Shown here: piece after piece, positions 1-8,819 of the stretch
Layout of the letters: every line of letters starts with the position of its first letter
Position numbering within the stretch: position 1 is the stretch's first letter
Assembly (NCBI GenBank): GCA_006247105.1
Contig: CM016929.1
Coordinates: 1,070,338 to 1,134,337, forward strand
Length of the DNA: 64,000 nt
Reading direction: 5' to 3'
Source: Giardia muris
Taxonomy: Eukaryota > Fornicata > Diplomonadida > Hexamitidae
Position numbers and translations under genes: made by a program
The notes under the pieces: generated by a model
The model's database searches: none
The model's input: the letters and a program-made list of their open reading frames with translations, nothing else
What the model was told of the DNA's origin: nothing

Positions 1-1
1 T

Positions 2-2215
2 GGGTTAGACGGAGATGGGGTTGGGGTTGAAGGACGACCCAAGGCGGGGAAGCGAAAGCGCGTCCGAGTCTGCCTGGACAATTGCAAGTACCCGGTGATC
101 CACGAGATCTGCCGCAACCGGGGCTGGAGGCTCGTTGGAGAGGGTGAGGATTGGAACCTGCTGTGGAGCGACCGTTCGGTTGCCGCAGAGCGCCTGATGC
201 GGATGCGGACGTACCAGCGGATCAACCACTTCCCGGGGATGTACGAGATCACGCGGAAGGACACGCTCGCCAGAAACCTCAACAAGGCGCGGAGGCTCCT
301 CCCTGACGAGTTCGACTTCTACCCCGTCTCCTTCTATCTCCCCGCAGACGCCAACGAGCTCCGCCAGTACGCCGCTCGGGCGTCTCGGAAGACGGTTTTC
401 ATCACGAAGCCCGTCGCCTCGTGTCAAGGAAAGGGGATCCGCCTCTTCAAGAACGTCGACTCGATCGACATTACCGAGCCCCAGGTCATCCAGGAGTACA
501 TGAGCCGCCCCTATCTGATCGGAGGCTTGAAATTCGACCTTCGAATGTATGTCGTCGTCCTTTCCGTCGCCCCCTTCATGCGTTTGCTCGTTTACGAGGA
601 CGGGATGGCGCGCTTCGCGACAGAGCCCTATGCCGAGCCCACCTCGAAGAACATGCGGAAGGCTTTCATGCATCTGACGAATTACGCGATTAACAAGCGG
701 AACGAGAACTTCGTCTTCAACGCCGAGGAGGACGAGGACAACGTCGGTTCGAAGTGGGGGTTACAGGCGGTTTGGGATAAGATCCGTGAGGATGGGGGAG
801 ACCCAGAGCGATTGCGACAGGATATTGATGCCATCTTCATCAAGACGGTCCTTGCCGTCCTCCCAAACCTCCAGCACACATACGCCTCCTGTAGACCTGC
901 GGAGACGAAGCCCGTGGAGCTTGATGGCCCCGGGATGGACCAGCAGTACCTCGGGTCGAATTGCTACGAGGTTCTCGGCTTCGACATCATGATAGATGGC
1001 TCCTTCAAGCCATGGCTCATTGAGGTTAACCATAGCCCTTCTTTCACCTGCGACACCCCTCTCGATTACCGAATCAAGAGCACCCTGATCAATGGCGTCC
1101 TCGACATCGTCAACGTGACGAATGGGGACCGACGGCAGTATGCGCGGCTCGAACGGCAGCGTCACATGACTCGCCTCTATGGGAAGGCTGGCCCGCCCCC
1201 TCGTCCCGCTCCTAAGCCTCCCCCACGGAAGGGTGCCTCCGGAGATGCCCCTAAGAAGATCAGCACCTTCAAGACATATGAGGAGCATGTCCAGCGGTGT
1301 CTGGGCCGCTTGCCCTTCTATCAGATTTATCCCCTCCCTAAAGGCTGTCCAGATCCTTACAACGGGATTCTCCAACGGATCCGAAACAAAGGCTCCGCTG
1401 ACTTGTCCGATAAGCCCGTGGTCGTCCAGAAGGCCTCGTCAGCACAAACGGCGGCACTCCAGACTGCAGGTGTGCGACGAACGGCATCCGCTACTCCTGC
1501 GACTCAGGGTACTGGAGCACGGCAACAGAATCAGGCCCAGTCCCAAGGACAGGGGCAAAATCAAAGTCAAGGTCAAACTCAGGTGCAGTCGGGAATGGAC
1601 TCGGGACAGAGCACGTCTTCGCCCTCTCGGACAGACTACATCCAAGGGTCTGCTCCTCCAGCCTCCAGTCAAGGTCAGCATGGAGGAAATATACGCCCCG
1701 AGCCGACGCATGACGTGGAGCCAATGGATTTACTGCTTCGGCGGGCACTGTTGGAGTTCGAGTATGGAATTCCCAGCCGTTCGATCATCTTCAAGGGTAT
1801 CACAGCTCCAGTCCTCTTACCGCAGGGACCACCGCGGAACGACAAGCTCGAGAAGACGCGAGACGCAGAGCTCCTGTCCAAGCTACGAGCGATGCTGAAG
1901 TTCGGGGTTCGGGAGTATGCAGAGAGTGTTGTCCAGACGGGTCAACGAGGAGGACAAACAAATGCTCGGAACCCTCCACCACCACTGCCACAGCCGCGCC
2001 AGGACGTTGGGCCATACGTCGTGAATCGTTCGAAGTCCTCCGCGCAGTTTCACACGGCAGGGATGCTCCCAAAGACCGCGAACCCGCATGTCGACAGCCA
2101 CACGGCCTCCGTCTCCCGTGGGACCCACTATGGTACAGCCCGCGTCGTTCGCGCCCACGACGAGCCAACAATCCAGCCGATCGTTTATCGTGGTGTCACT
2201 GGAAAGCGGCGGTAG
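2..2215 (+). CDS. Tubulin tyrosine ligase-like (TTLL) polyglutamylase, 5' partial
   Basis: The reading frame is open to the left edge, so the true start lies outside the window; the first start-like codon inside is only a GTG at 95. The TTL ATP-grasp core is clear: the nucleotide-binding stretch FITKPVASCQGKGIRLF (about nt 399-449), the PYLIGGLKFDLRMYVVV segment (about 509-559), and the metal- and ATP-binding end FDIMIDGSFKPWLIEVNHSP (about 980-1040). The CQGKGI form is typical of glutamylating TTLLs (TTLL6/9/13 group) rather than tyrosine ligase itself. The family adds glutamates to tubulin tails, chiefly on axonemes, which fits a cell with eight flagella. The C-terminal third is low-complexity, with a Gln/Gly/Ser-rich stretch around nt 1520-1600. 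The stop codon (2213-2215) directly abuts the stop of the convergent gene. Confidence 0.85.
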   Translation, partial: GLDGDGVGVEGRPKAGKRKRVRVCLDNCKYPVIHEICRNRGWRLVGEGEDWNLLWSDRSVAAERLMRMRTYQRINHFPGMYEITRKDTLARNLNKARRLLPDEFDFYPVSFYLPADANELRQYAARASRKTVFITKPVASCQGKGIRLFKNVDSIDITEPQVIQEYMSRPYLIGGLKFDLRMYVVVLSVAPFMRLLVYEDGMARFATEPYAEPTSKNMRKAFMHLTNYAINKRNENFVFNAEEDEDNVGSKWGLQAVWDKIREDGGDPERLRQDIDAIFIKTVLAVLPNLQHTYASCRPAETKPVELDGPGMDQQYLGSNCYEVLGFDIMIDGSFKPWLIEVNHSPSFTCDTPLDYRIKSTLINGVLDIVNVTNGDRRQYARLERQRHMTRLYGKAGPPPRPAPKPPPRKGASGDAPKKISTFKTYEEHVQRCLGRLPFYQIYPLPKGCPDPYNGILQRIRNKGSADLSDKPVVVQKASSAQTAALQTAGVRRTASATPATQGTGARQQNQAQSQGQGQNQSQGQTQVQSGMDSGQSTSSPSRTDYIQGSAPPASSQGQHGGNIRPEPTHDVEPMDLLLRRALLEFEYGIPSRSIIFKGITAPVLLPQGPPRNDKLEKTRDAELLSKLRAMLKFGVREYAESVVQTGQRGGQTNARNPPPPLPQPRQDVGPYVVNRSKSSAQFHTAGMLPKTANPHVDSHTASVSRGTHYGTARVVRAHDEPTIQPIVYRGVTGKRR

Positions 2216-4369
2216 CTATTGGCAAAGGGGGCAGCTGATGTCGTAGGCGGCGTCATACGAGCAGGCCTCAACCTCTCCAAGCAGATATCGGCTGACGGCG
2301 GCTCCACGGCGCTCGAGGCTCTCCCGTGTCTCCCGAAGACAGCAATGGTGGGCGGCGTGGCCGCAGGAGAACGCATGTGCACGGGTGAGGTCTGCCTCGG
2401 GGAGTAGGCGGTCGATGCGGATGACCTTTCCGGCCTCGAGATGGTGTAAGATGGGCTGAGCGCAGCAGGGGACGAAGAGGCCGGTGTGGCAGGAGGAACA
2501 GATGGCCTGGGGGAGGGCGATGCCCTGGCGGAGGGCGGTGAGGCGAGCACCAAGCGAGCGACCCTGGTCGATCGCGGCCGTTTCGAAGAGGCAGCGGGCC
2601 GTCCGGAGCTCGTCTCCAATTGCCTCGGCGATGTACCGGATGGCGTCCATGCCAAGCCAACACCCACCCCCTCCAGCCGGGGCTCGCGTGAGCGGGGTGA
2701 CGGTCTCGAGGAGGCGAGTGCAATCGCCACCGTAGACGTACCGCAAGAGCGAGCGGGCCAATTGGGTAAAGACGATTGACCGATGGACTTGGGCCTCCCC
2801 AGCCTTCTGAAGGAGGGCGGCGGCGAGGTCCGGACCATGTTTTCCGCACCTCTGGAGGTGAAGAGGCAACGTGCTCGTGACGAATTCTAGAAGCCCAGCC
2901 ATACCGTTTTCTCCATCCGAAAGGTTTGAGAGGACAGTAGCAAATCGCTCGATAAGGCGCTCCCGAATCACCCCCGGGTCACAGACCTCGGCGAACCGTG
3001 ACGCAATCGCAAGCTTCACGTCGTCGGAGAGTATAGGGTTGGCATGGACGCCCTCGTCCAGGAGCTGCTTGGCACTCTCAGGGGGTAGAAGAGGTAGGAG
3101 CATCTCGAGCCAATCAACGATGTGTGAGACAGGATCTCGAATGGTGGGCTCTGAAGTGGCATCAGAAAGGAGAGTTTCGACCACCCTAGCAACAAATCCC
3201 TGCTGTCCTGGAACGAGGACTCCGGACTGTGCATAGAGTTGCCAGTCCTCGGTCGGAGTTTGTCCATCATCCTCGGTATCAAAGAGGAGGAGGGCGAGAC
3301 CGTCGACATCGCGTGCGGCCAGACGGGAGCATTCCTTTCTTGCAGACCCGACTCCTTTCCGGATGCGAGTATCGACGTCGATATGATCGGGGAAGAGAAA
3401 TGCCAGGGTAAGCACTATTGCAAGTTGTGCATGTGGGGTATGGCCTCGTTGCCGGAGGGCGAGCTCAACCATCCTTCGAGGACTATGTCGATAAAGTCGG
3501 AGCAGAGTCTCGTAGAGTTCCAGGCCCGGTGTTGCATCTATCAAGTCCATTGCGTCAAGTAATCGAGTTAAACGCATTAGAACCACTGCGTCTTCGTTGG
3601 CCTCTGTAAAGGCCGCATACTCGGCGGCGACATCTAGAAGTACCCGGTTGCGGGAACGTGGATGCTCACCCTCATCTAACAGAGGGAATAAGCTATCAAA
3701 CGTCTCTACTGTAAGACCCTCTGGGGTTGAGAAGATATAAGAGAGACCAAGGAGCACGTCCCGCCCCGAGCCTTGGGATGACCGTACTAGCTCGCTCAGA
3801 GCCTCAACCAAGGCGGCGATGTCAAGATGAACGACCCAGGTGTACGCTCGTATGAACTCGAGGAATGGCCTCTGAAAGGTATCGTCGTCGCTACCACGAA
3901 GGCTGTTCAGAAGCGTGATCAGTGGATAGCGCCGAATGATGTTCGCTGGAGAATAGGACTGACGTGCCTCCTGCGTCGAGAACGCCCGGACAAAGAGGTT
4001 ATCCTGCTCGTCCCGTTGGAGGGCGTCGAGAAGCTGCTGGCCGTCCTGTAGGACACGAACCAAGATGAGGAAGACCCAACAACATGGGGGGAGGCAGACA
4101 ACGATGCTATTCGCGTGGCTACGGTCAATGGTGGGCATTGCAAGGCCAGGAGTATGGGTACAAAAGGCAGTGGTCTCGGCCGCCAGTCTATCAAAGAGTT
4201 GATGAGCGCGCTCAAGAAGAACGTCAAGGTCGCGCTTCCCTTCCGAGCTAAGCATCCGGACGAAGACCTTGGGGTTCGTGACTGCCTCGACGTCGTAGAG
4301 GCGCGCCACGAAGTCCTCGTCGAAGACCTCCGGGACCGTTGCTCTCAAGTCCTGTGGGGCACCGGACAT
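2216..4369 (-). CDS. Helical protein with C-terminal RING-like zinc finger
   Basis: 717 residues from an ATG at 4367-4369. Most of the protein is Leu-rich and looks all-helical, without a recognisable N-terminal domain. The last ~100 residues hold paired Cys/His positions: CSSC, then FSCGHAAHHCCL, then CPLC four residues from the end. This is a RING-H2-like arrangement with a long insertion between the first and second metal-ligand groups. A helical body with a terminal RING resembles class C Vps and CORVET/HOPS subunits (Vps8, Vps18, Vps41), but I see no signature that decides between them, and a stand-alone E3 ubiquitin ligase is also possible. It converges on the TTLL gene with no base between the two stop codons. 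Confidence 0.6.
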   Translation of the reverse strand: MSGAPQDLRATVPEVFDEDFVARLYDVEAVTNPKVFVRMLSSEGKRDLDVLLERAHQLFDRLAAETTAFCTHTPGLAMPTIDRSHANSIVVCLPPCCWVFLILVRVLQDGQQLLDALQRDEQDNLFVRAFSTQEARQSYSPANIIRRYPLITLLNSLRGSDDDTFQRPFLEFIRAYTWVVHLDIAALVEALSELVRSSQGSGRDVLLGLSYIFSTPEGLTVETFDSLFPLLDEGEHPRSRNRVLLDVAAEYAAFTEANEDAVVLMRLTRLLDAMDLIDATPGLELYETLLRLYRHSPRRMVELALRQRGHTPHAQLAIVLTLAFLFPDHIDVDTRIRKGVGSARKECSRLAARDVDGLALLLFDTEDDGQTPTEDWQLYAQSGVLVPGQQGFVARVVETLLSDATSEPTIRDPVSHIVDWLEMLLPLLPPESAKQLLDEGVHANPILSDDVKLAIASRFAEVCDPGVIRERLIERFATVLSNLSDGENGMAGLLEFVTSTLPLHLQRCGKHGPDLAAALLQKAGEAQVHRSIVFTQLARSLLRYVYGGDCTRLLETVTPLTRAPAGGGGCWLGMDAIRYIAEAIGDELRTARCLFETAAIDQGRSLGARLTALRQGIALPQAICSSCHTGLFVPCCAQPILHHLEAGKVIRIDRLLPEADLTRAHAFSCGHAAHHCCLRETRESLERRGAAVSRYLLGEVEACSYDAAYDISCPLCQ

Positions 4370-4493
4370 TTTTTGGGATCAAGGGGACTAAGGAGAATGA
4401 TGAACTACCTCATCAAGAGGAGAAGGTTCTCGATTCCTGGGTCATACCGCTATACCTCATGTCAAAGAGGACTACTTGAGAGAAGAAAAAAAC
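4370..4493. promoter_or_regulatory. Divergent intergenic region, RING-protein gene / YIP1-like gene
   Basis: 124 bases separate the two divergent start codons and must hold both promoters. An A-rich block (GAGAAGAAAAAAAC) runs up to the plus-strand ATG and a T run (4369-4374) sits at the minus-strand start. Giardia promoters are known to be short A/T-rich initiators next to the ATG. No other element was recognised. Confidence 0.4.
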
Positions 4494-5447
4494 ATGGCCG
4501 ATTTCGACCCGACAACGTATGTGGACTCTGTGGCGCCATCGGTGGGGGCCTCGGACCCCGACCCGAAGAAACGTGGGAAGGCGAAGGCCAAGCCGGTCTC
4601 GTCGCCCTCGCAACAGCCGCCGCAGTCTCCGAAGCCTCAGACGCCACAGATGAACGACCCCTTCGCCACCTTTCAGATGCGGTTTGACAATGAGACGAAG
4701 GAGGCGGTGGCCGTAGAGGTTTTCAAGCAGGCGACCCGCTATGGGCCTGCCCAGTCCTGCTTGAGAGTCTTCGATGTCCAATACTATGAGCAGTTCTTCC
4801 AGCTTACGACGAAGGACTTCTTCAAGCACCTGTTACAGTCTCTCCTCATCTGGAAGGGGTCCTTCCTTCACGACATCCTTGAAAGCCCTCCGGACATGTG
4901 GGCACCGATCTGGATCTCTCTTACCCTCATCGTCGCCCTGCTCTTTGGCCTTGCCGTTAACACGTTCGCGGTGTACATGCAGACCTCGGTGTATGTGGGG
5001 TTTCAGGCTGCCGGGACGTCGGTTGGCTTGGCACTTGTCATCTTCATCCCTTATCAATGGCTCGTACCCCTTGTCTTCTGGGCTGCATGCATCTGTAGTG
5101 GGTACTCGACGATGCGCTACCTGGCCATCGCCTGTCTCTATGCGTACTCCTACGTGCCCCTCGTCCCAGTCTGCCTCGTAGCGGGGGTTTTCTCCATCAT
5201 TGGGACGAAAAACCTCGTTGGGTGTTACATCGCGGCCGGGATCTTCGCCCTTGCGGGACTATGGTCATATGCCTTCTATATCACCAATATCATCAAGTAC
5301 TTCAGGCGGGAGCAGGCCTCACGGAAGCACATCCTCATCATCGGGATCTTCTTCTCGATCCTGCACCTCGCCGCCTTCGGAGGGATCGGGGCGCTCCTCT
5401 TCCTCCCCATGACAGGTATCACATATATCAACATTCCCGGGAAGTAG
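4494..5447 (+). CDS. Yip1-family (YIPF) Golgi/ER membrane protein
   Basis: I chose the ATG at 4494, which follows an A-rich initiator; an in-frame TTG at 4476 is unlikely. The protein has 317 residues. Residues 1-55 are a polar, Pro/Ser/Lys-rich cytosolic tail. The hydrophobic part starts with DMWAPIWI (134-141), matching the Yip1 D-L-Y/W-G/A-P-F/I-W-I motif just before the first membrane segment. Five membrane segments follow, at about 136-162, 169-200, 205-233, 240-263 and 279-305, with [10 protein letters not shown] (203-212) in the position of the second conserved Yip1 motif. Yip1 proteins bind Rab GTPases and act in ER-Golgi transport. Which YIPF subfamily this belongs to cannot be settled by eye. 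Confidence 0.8.
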   Translation: MADFDPTTYVDSVAPSVGASDPDPKKRGKAKAKPVSSPSQQPPQSPKPQTPQMNDPFATFQMRFDNETKEAVAVEVFKQATRYGPAQSCLRVFDVQYYEQFFQLTTKDFFKHLLQSLLIWKGSFLHDILESPPDMWAPIWISLTLIVALLFGLAVNTFAVYMQTSVYVGFQAAGTSVGLALVIFIPYQWLVPLVFWAACICSGYSTMRYLAIACLYAYSYVPLVPVCLVAGVFSIIGTKNLVGCYIAAGIFALAGLWSYAFYITNIIKYFRREQASRKHILIIGIFFSILHLAAFGGIGALLFLPMTGITYINIPGK

Positions 5448-5460
5448 AAGGAATAAGAGG

Positions 5461-5493
5461 GGGGCCGACCGATTCAAATCGGAATCAGGCCCC
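5461..5493. promoter_or_regulatory. Nested inverted repeat upstream of uL15 gene
   Basis: Two nested palindromic arm pairs occur in 33 bases: GGGGCC (5461-5466) with GGCCCC (5488-5493), and CCGATT (5469-5474) with AATCGG (5477-5482). It lies between the YIP1-like stop (5447) and the uL15 ATG (5519). It is followed by an A-rich run at about 5495-5502 that probably serves as the uL15 initiator. It could be an operator-like protein site, an RNA hairpin in the 3' end of the upstream transcript, or chance. Confidence 0.4.
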
Positions 5494-5518
5494 GTTAAAA
5501 AAATCCCTCCGAAGAGAG

Positions 5519-5968
5519 ATGCCGACGAGGTTGCACAAGTCGCGCAAGCGCCGTGGGCATCGCCAGATGGGCTACGGTCGCGTTGGGGGCCACCGCAAGC
5601 ACCCTGGCGGGCGCGGGAAGTGCGGTGGCGAGCACCACCGCCGGATGAACTTCAACATGTACCACCCGGGGCACTTCGGGAAGCTTGGGATGCGCTACTT
5701 CCACAAGAGGCGCAACATCGTCGACCTCCCGACGATCAATGTCGACCGCCTCTGGGCGCTCGTCCCCGAGGACCGCCGGGACGCCTTTCTCGAGCGGAAG
5801 TCCGCGACTGAGGCCCCGGTCATCGACGTCACTAGGCTTGGGTACCACAAGGTCATAGGGCGCGGTGTCCTTCCGGACTGCCCCTTGATTGTCAAGGCCC
5901 GCATCTTCTCCGAGGGCGCTGAGGAGAAGATTCGTGCGGCCGGCGGCGTCCCAGTCCTCGTCCCCTAA
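5519..5968 (+). CDS. RPL27A: 60S ribosomal protein L27a (uL15)
   Basis: 149 residues, the usual eukaryotic length. The basic N-terminus [14 protein letters not shown], the Gly/His-rich loop [17 protein letters not shown] and the [20 protein letters not shown] segment are hallmark uL15/L27a sequence. The C-terminus ending in the conserved GGVPVLVP pattern also fits. It is a large-subunit protein near the peptidyl transferase region and the exit tunnel. The ATG at 5519 follows an A-rich run typical of Giardia promoters. The open frame extends further upstream but overlaps the YIP1-like gene and does not match the family. An AGTGAA poly(A) signal lies 20 bases after the stop. Confidence 0.95.
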   Translation: MPTRLHKSRKRRGHRQMGYGRVGGHRKHPGGRGKCGGEHHRRMNFNMYHPGHFGKLGMRYFHKRRNIVDLPTINVDRLWALVPEDRRDAFLERKSATEAPVIDVTRLGYHKVIGRGVLPDCPLIVKARIFSEGAEEKIRAAGGVPVLVP

Positions 5969-5987
5969 GTGTCAGACGCTCGGACCG

Positions 5988-5993
5988 AGTGAA
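5988..5993 (+). terminator. AGTGAA poly(A) signal of uL15 gene
   Basis: AGTGAA lies 20 bases after the uL15 stop and 5 bases before the stop of the convergent kinase gene. It matches the Giardia AGTRAA polyadenylation consensus, so the two 3' ends must overlap. Confidence 0.6.
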
Positions 5994-5998
5994 AGCGT

Positions 5999-7351
5999 TT
6001 ACTTCTTCTCGACATTGTCAGCAATCCACTTGACGAAGAGCTTGCGGAGGTCTTCCTCCTTCGCGAGGTACTTCTTGCAGAATGGAAGCTTGAGCAGCTG
6101 GGCCGCACTCATGCGCTTTGCAGGATCCTTCTCGAGCATTGCGGCGACGAGATCACAAAGTCCAGGACTGAACCCGTCATCCTCCTTCAGAAGAGGGGGG
6201 TTTCCGTTGACAATGACGTTCATCGCGTCCCAGAAGCTATTCACGCCGTCATATGGGTACCTACCCGTCACAAGCTCGACGTACGTCAGCCCCATACTCC
6301 AGATGTCGGAATTGAACGTGTAGGGCTGGTTCTGGATGCGCTCGGGAGACATGTACGAGAGAGAGCCGGCGAAAGTCTTCGTCGCGACCTCCTCGTCATG
6401 TGTCAGGACGGAGGACGCAACGCCGAAGTCCGCAAGCTTGCAACGCCCCTCCTCATCGACGAGAATGTTCGCAGACTTGATATCACGGTGAATGATCTTG
6501 CAGGTGTCGTGGAGGTACGCCAAGGCGCGCAGCGTGTCAATGATGAAGACCGCAAGCCCATTCTCCGTCAGCCGCCCACTCTTCAGGCGCTTCAGAAGAT
6601 CCTGGGACGACCCATACCCGCAGAATTCTAGCAAGATGTGCAGAATAGAGTTCGGGTGGGCATAGATGTTATAGGTCTTCACAACGAAGGGATGAGCCGA
6701 GAGCTCGATGCTCGCCTTGATCTCCCGATAGATGTTCTTGCGTGATTGCTCGTCGTCGCTGATACGCAACTCCTTCATGGCCGCGAGCTGGCCCGTCGTG
6801 CGGACCCGGACGAGATTGACGGTCCCGAAGGAGCCCGCCCCCAAGGGCCTCAGGGTCTCAAGCTCGTCCTCCTGGACGTCGAGAAGGACCCCGGCGTTCT
6901 CCGCCTTCGCAATCCCCTTGGCGGTGATCTGAAACGACTCGTGCATGCTCGTCAAGCTCCCGCTCTCTGTCACCTTTAAGGCCTGGGGGTTCGCCGTCAC
7001 CGCCCCACTGACCTCCTCCACGGCCGCCGGGGCCGGTGCAGACTCCAACGTCAACCCAATCGGTCGGCGCTTCATGGCCTGGTTTTTTTGGGCCGCCGCT
7101 CCCAAGGTGGGAATCGAGGCTGAGAGTGGGGAGAAGGGTGGGGGGAAGGCGTACAGCTCCCCGCCCTCGCCCGACGCCCCGAAGCTCCGCCCCGCCCCCA
7201 TGGCCTGGCCATGGGCGCTTGGTGAGGGCGTCGCGTGAAGGACGTGGACCGGGCTCTGGATCAGGGCACCAAGGTCTGAAGATGAGCCCATCGGCATTGT
7301 CGTGTCGATAGGCTCCGGCTGTATGCGGCCAGGACGACTAGAGCCCCGCAT
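5999..7351 (-). CDS. MAP kinase kinase-like (STE7) protein kinase
   Basis: I chose the ATG at 7349-7351, which leaves 26 bases to the upstream Cbf5 stop; the longer open frame would overlap Cbf5. The protein has 450 residues. Residues 1-160 are a low-complexity Ser/Pro/Gly-rich extension. The kinase domain then shows GAGSFG (171-176), the ATP lysine K193 (AMKEL), HRDIKSAN (288-295), DFG (308-310), and an activation segment ending in AGSLSYMSPERIQ (328-340). The S-Y-M-S-P-E-R form and the SDIWSMGL that follows are characteristic of MEK/STE7 kinases. The domain is complete with all catalytic residues present. It probably phosphorylates a MAPK. No docking peptide was recognised in the long N-terminus. 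Confidence 0.8.
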   Translation of the reverse strand: MRGSSRPGRIQPEPIDTTMPMGSSSDLGALIQSPVHVLHATPSPSAHGQAMGAGRSFGASGEGGELYAFPPPFSPLSASIPTLGAAAQKNQAMKRRPIGLTLESAPAPAAVEEVSGAVTANPQALKVTESGSLTSMHESFQITAKGIAKAENAGVLLDVQEDELETLRPLGAGSFGTVNLVRVRTTGQLAAMKELRISDDEQSRKNIYREIKASIELSAHPFVVKTYNIYAHPNSILHILLEFCGYGSSQDLLKRLKSGRLTENGLAVFIIDTLRALAYLHDTCKIIHRDIKSANILVDEEGRCKLADFGVASSVLTHDEEVATKTFAGSLSYMSPERIQNQPYTFNSDIWSMGLTYVELVTGRYPYDGVNSFWDAMNVIVNGNPPLLKEDDGFSPGLCDLVAAMLEKDPAKRMSAAQLLKLPFCKKYLAKEEDLRKLFVKWIADNVEKK

Positions 7352-7377
7352 GGGAACCTTTTTCCCCGACCGCTCGC

Positions 7378-8685
7378 CTAGGTTTTCAAACCCCTTTGCC
7401 CTCGGGTCGAGGACTCCGGAGCCGTCGCCGCGTTCGCGCACGTGTTCCCTGCGGTCGCCAGGAAGCGAGCTTCGGCCTCGGGTGAGCGCCAGCGCTCGAT
7501 CCACTCACGTGGGGTTTGTTCAGTCGGAGCACCATACTTGTCCAATAGCCCTTGAGCTATTAGAGCCTTCCGCTCCTTTGCCATCGGCCCGAGGCCCCAT
7601 TGTTTCTCATAGACATCGCGGTCCATAATCACTCTCTTCGTCGTCGCCACCACCCCATGCGACGCTCCCATGATGTCTGGCGCACCCATTACGGCAACTC
7701 CCAGGGCAATGGCCTCGCCCTTGGTCGTGACCAGGACGACGGCATCTCCGGTACAGATGGTTGGCTCATACCGAAGAAGTCCTGGGATACGCAAGGGCGC
7801 GCCATACGTGATTGCATTGACGGCGGAATCCTTGACGAAAAGACGCTTCATCCCTACCAGAAGGTATTCTAGAGGCATGACCACCCGTCGCAAATAAGCC
7901 TCCTCTCCAAGATTCTTGTAGCGCCAATATGCATCCAGTACATCATGCATGGTCACTAAGTTCGTCTTTTCCGTCAGACGGCCCGTACGAACCCGTCTCA
8001 GCTCGAGCATGTATGCCTCCTGGCCTAGGAGCAAGCCAATGTGTACGCAAAGAGTCCGCATGTACGTCCCAGCTTGGCAAGCCGCCCGAACGATCGCTCG
8101 ACCCGTGGAGAAGTCTAGTTCAATGAGCTCAAGCTCGTAAATCTCACGAACACGAAGCTGCCGTTTGACGGCGCATCCCTCCTTCGGAGGGATCTGGAGT
8201 TGTGCACAGGTCAGCAGCTCCAAGGTACTTGATAGACGTCGTTCGAAATCCGCACGAGCGTGCTTATCCGCTGCCACTAGGTCTTTGAACTGGACAACAC
8301 AGACATACTCCTTCCCGAGCACCTGTTGGGACTTGACAAGCCGTGTTGCACGCTCAAGACAGACCAGAAGACAACCGGTGACGTTAGGGTCGAGAGTCCC
8401 GGAATGGCCCGTCTTCTCGAGCTCGAGGATGCGCTTGACCCAGGCAACAACCTCATGGGACGAGGGCCCAGCAGTCTTATCGAGGTTGATAACGCCGTAG
8501 CGCAGATGCTCCTGGATAGGTCGGGCCAGGGGGGAGTGGCCGCAGGTGCTCGGACTGTACGCCGAGGACTTGACGTTGAGCGTGGTGAAGCCGCGGAGGA
8601 GGAGGGGGAGTGTTTCCGGGTCTGGGACGTGTTGAATATCACAAGCCATATTCATTCTTTTGAGGACGTTTTTAAGGTTCAGCAT
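7378..8685 (-). CDS. CBF5: Cbf5/dyskerin, H/ACA RNP pseudouridine synthase
   Basis: 435 residues from the ATG at 8685; ATGs at residues 11 and 13 are also possible starts. The TruB-type core is strongly conserved: GVINLDKTAGPSSHEVV, then KTGHSGTLDPNVTG with catalytic Asp at about residue 99, ERATRLVKSQQ, and the RAACQAGTYMRTLCVH motif. The PUA region follows (KDSAVNAITYGAPL, GEAIALG, then KRVIMDRDVYEKQWGLGP). It catalyses RNA-guided pseudouridylation of rRNA and snRNA in H/ACA particles in the nucleus. The long Lys/Glu-rich nuclear tail of animal and yeast orthologues is absent; here a short Ala/Ser-rich end replaces it. It is transcribed toward the MAPKK-like kinase. Confidence 0.95.
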   Translation of the reverse strand: MLNLKNVLKRMNMACDIQHVPDPETLPLLLRGFTTLNVKSSAYSPSTCGHSPLARPIQEHLRYGVINLDKTAGPSSHEVVAWVKRILELEKTGHSGTLDPNVTGCLLVCLERATRLVKSQQVLGKEYVCVVQFKDLVAADKHARADFERRLSSTLELLTCAQLQIPPKEGCAVKRQLRVREIYELELIELDFSTGRAIVRAACQAGTYMRTLCVHIGLLLGQEAYMLELRRVRTGRLTEKTNLVTMHDVLDAYWRYKNLGEEAYLRRVVMPLEYLLVGMKRLFVKDSAVNAITYGAPLRIPGLLRYEPTICTGDAVVLVTTKGEAIALGVAVMGAPDIMGASHGVVATTKRVIMDRDVYEKQWGLGPMAKERKALIAQGLLDKYGAPTEQTPREWIERWRSPEAEARFLATAGNTCANAATAPESSTRGQRGLKT

Positions 8686-8819
8686 TTCCTCCCTCCCAGG
8701 GGCAGGAGGGGTAAAACACCGAGGTCATCACAGCCCCATACCAGCTACCCTGTAGTCCTGCAATATTTGCACCCCCGAGGTCAAGACCGCGTCAATCCGG
8801 GCGCGCATTTGAAAATTCT
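8686..8819. promoter_or_regulatory. Divergent promoter region, CBF5 / ornithine cyclodeaminase
   Basis: 134 bases lie between two divergent start codons. An A/T-rich stretch (GAAAATTCT) ends at the cyclodeaminase ATG, and CAATATTTG lies about 50 bases upstream of that ATG. I saw no tRNA-like or snoRNA-like structure here. Confidence 0.35.

Noticed and set aside
4476..4493. TTG start for the Yip1-like gene
   Set aside because: An ATG with an A-rich initiator lies 18 bases downstream and gives a normal N-terminus.
7352..7504. Longer N-terminus for the MAPKK-like kinase
   Set aside because: It would overlap the Cbf5 coding region, and the added residues are the antisense of the Cbf5 C-terminus.
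8686..8819. tRNA or snoRNA gene in the larger intergenic gaps
   Set aside because: No cloverleaf, no box C/D or H/ACA pattern, and no Giardia ncRNA 3' processing motif was found in the gaps I read.
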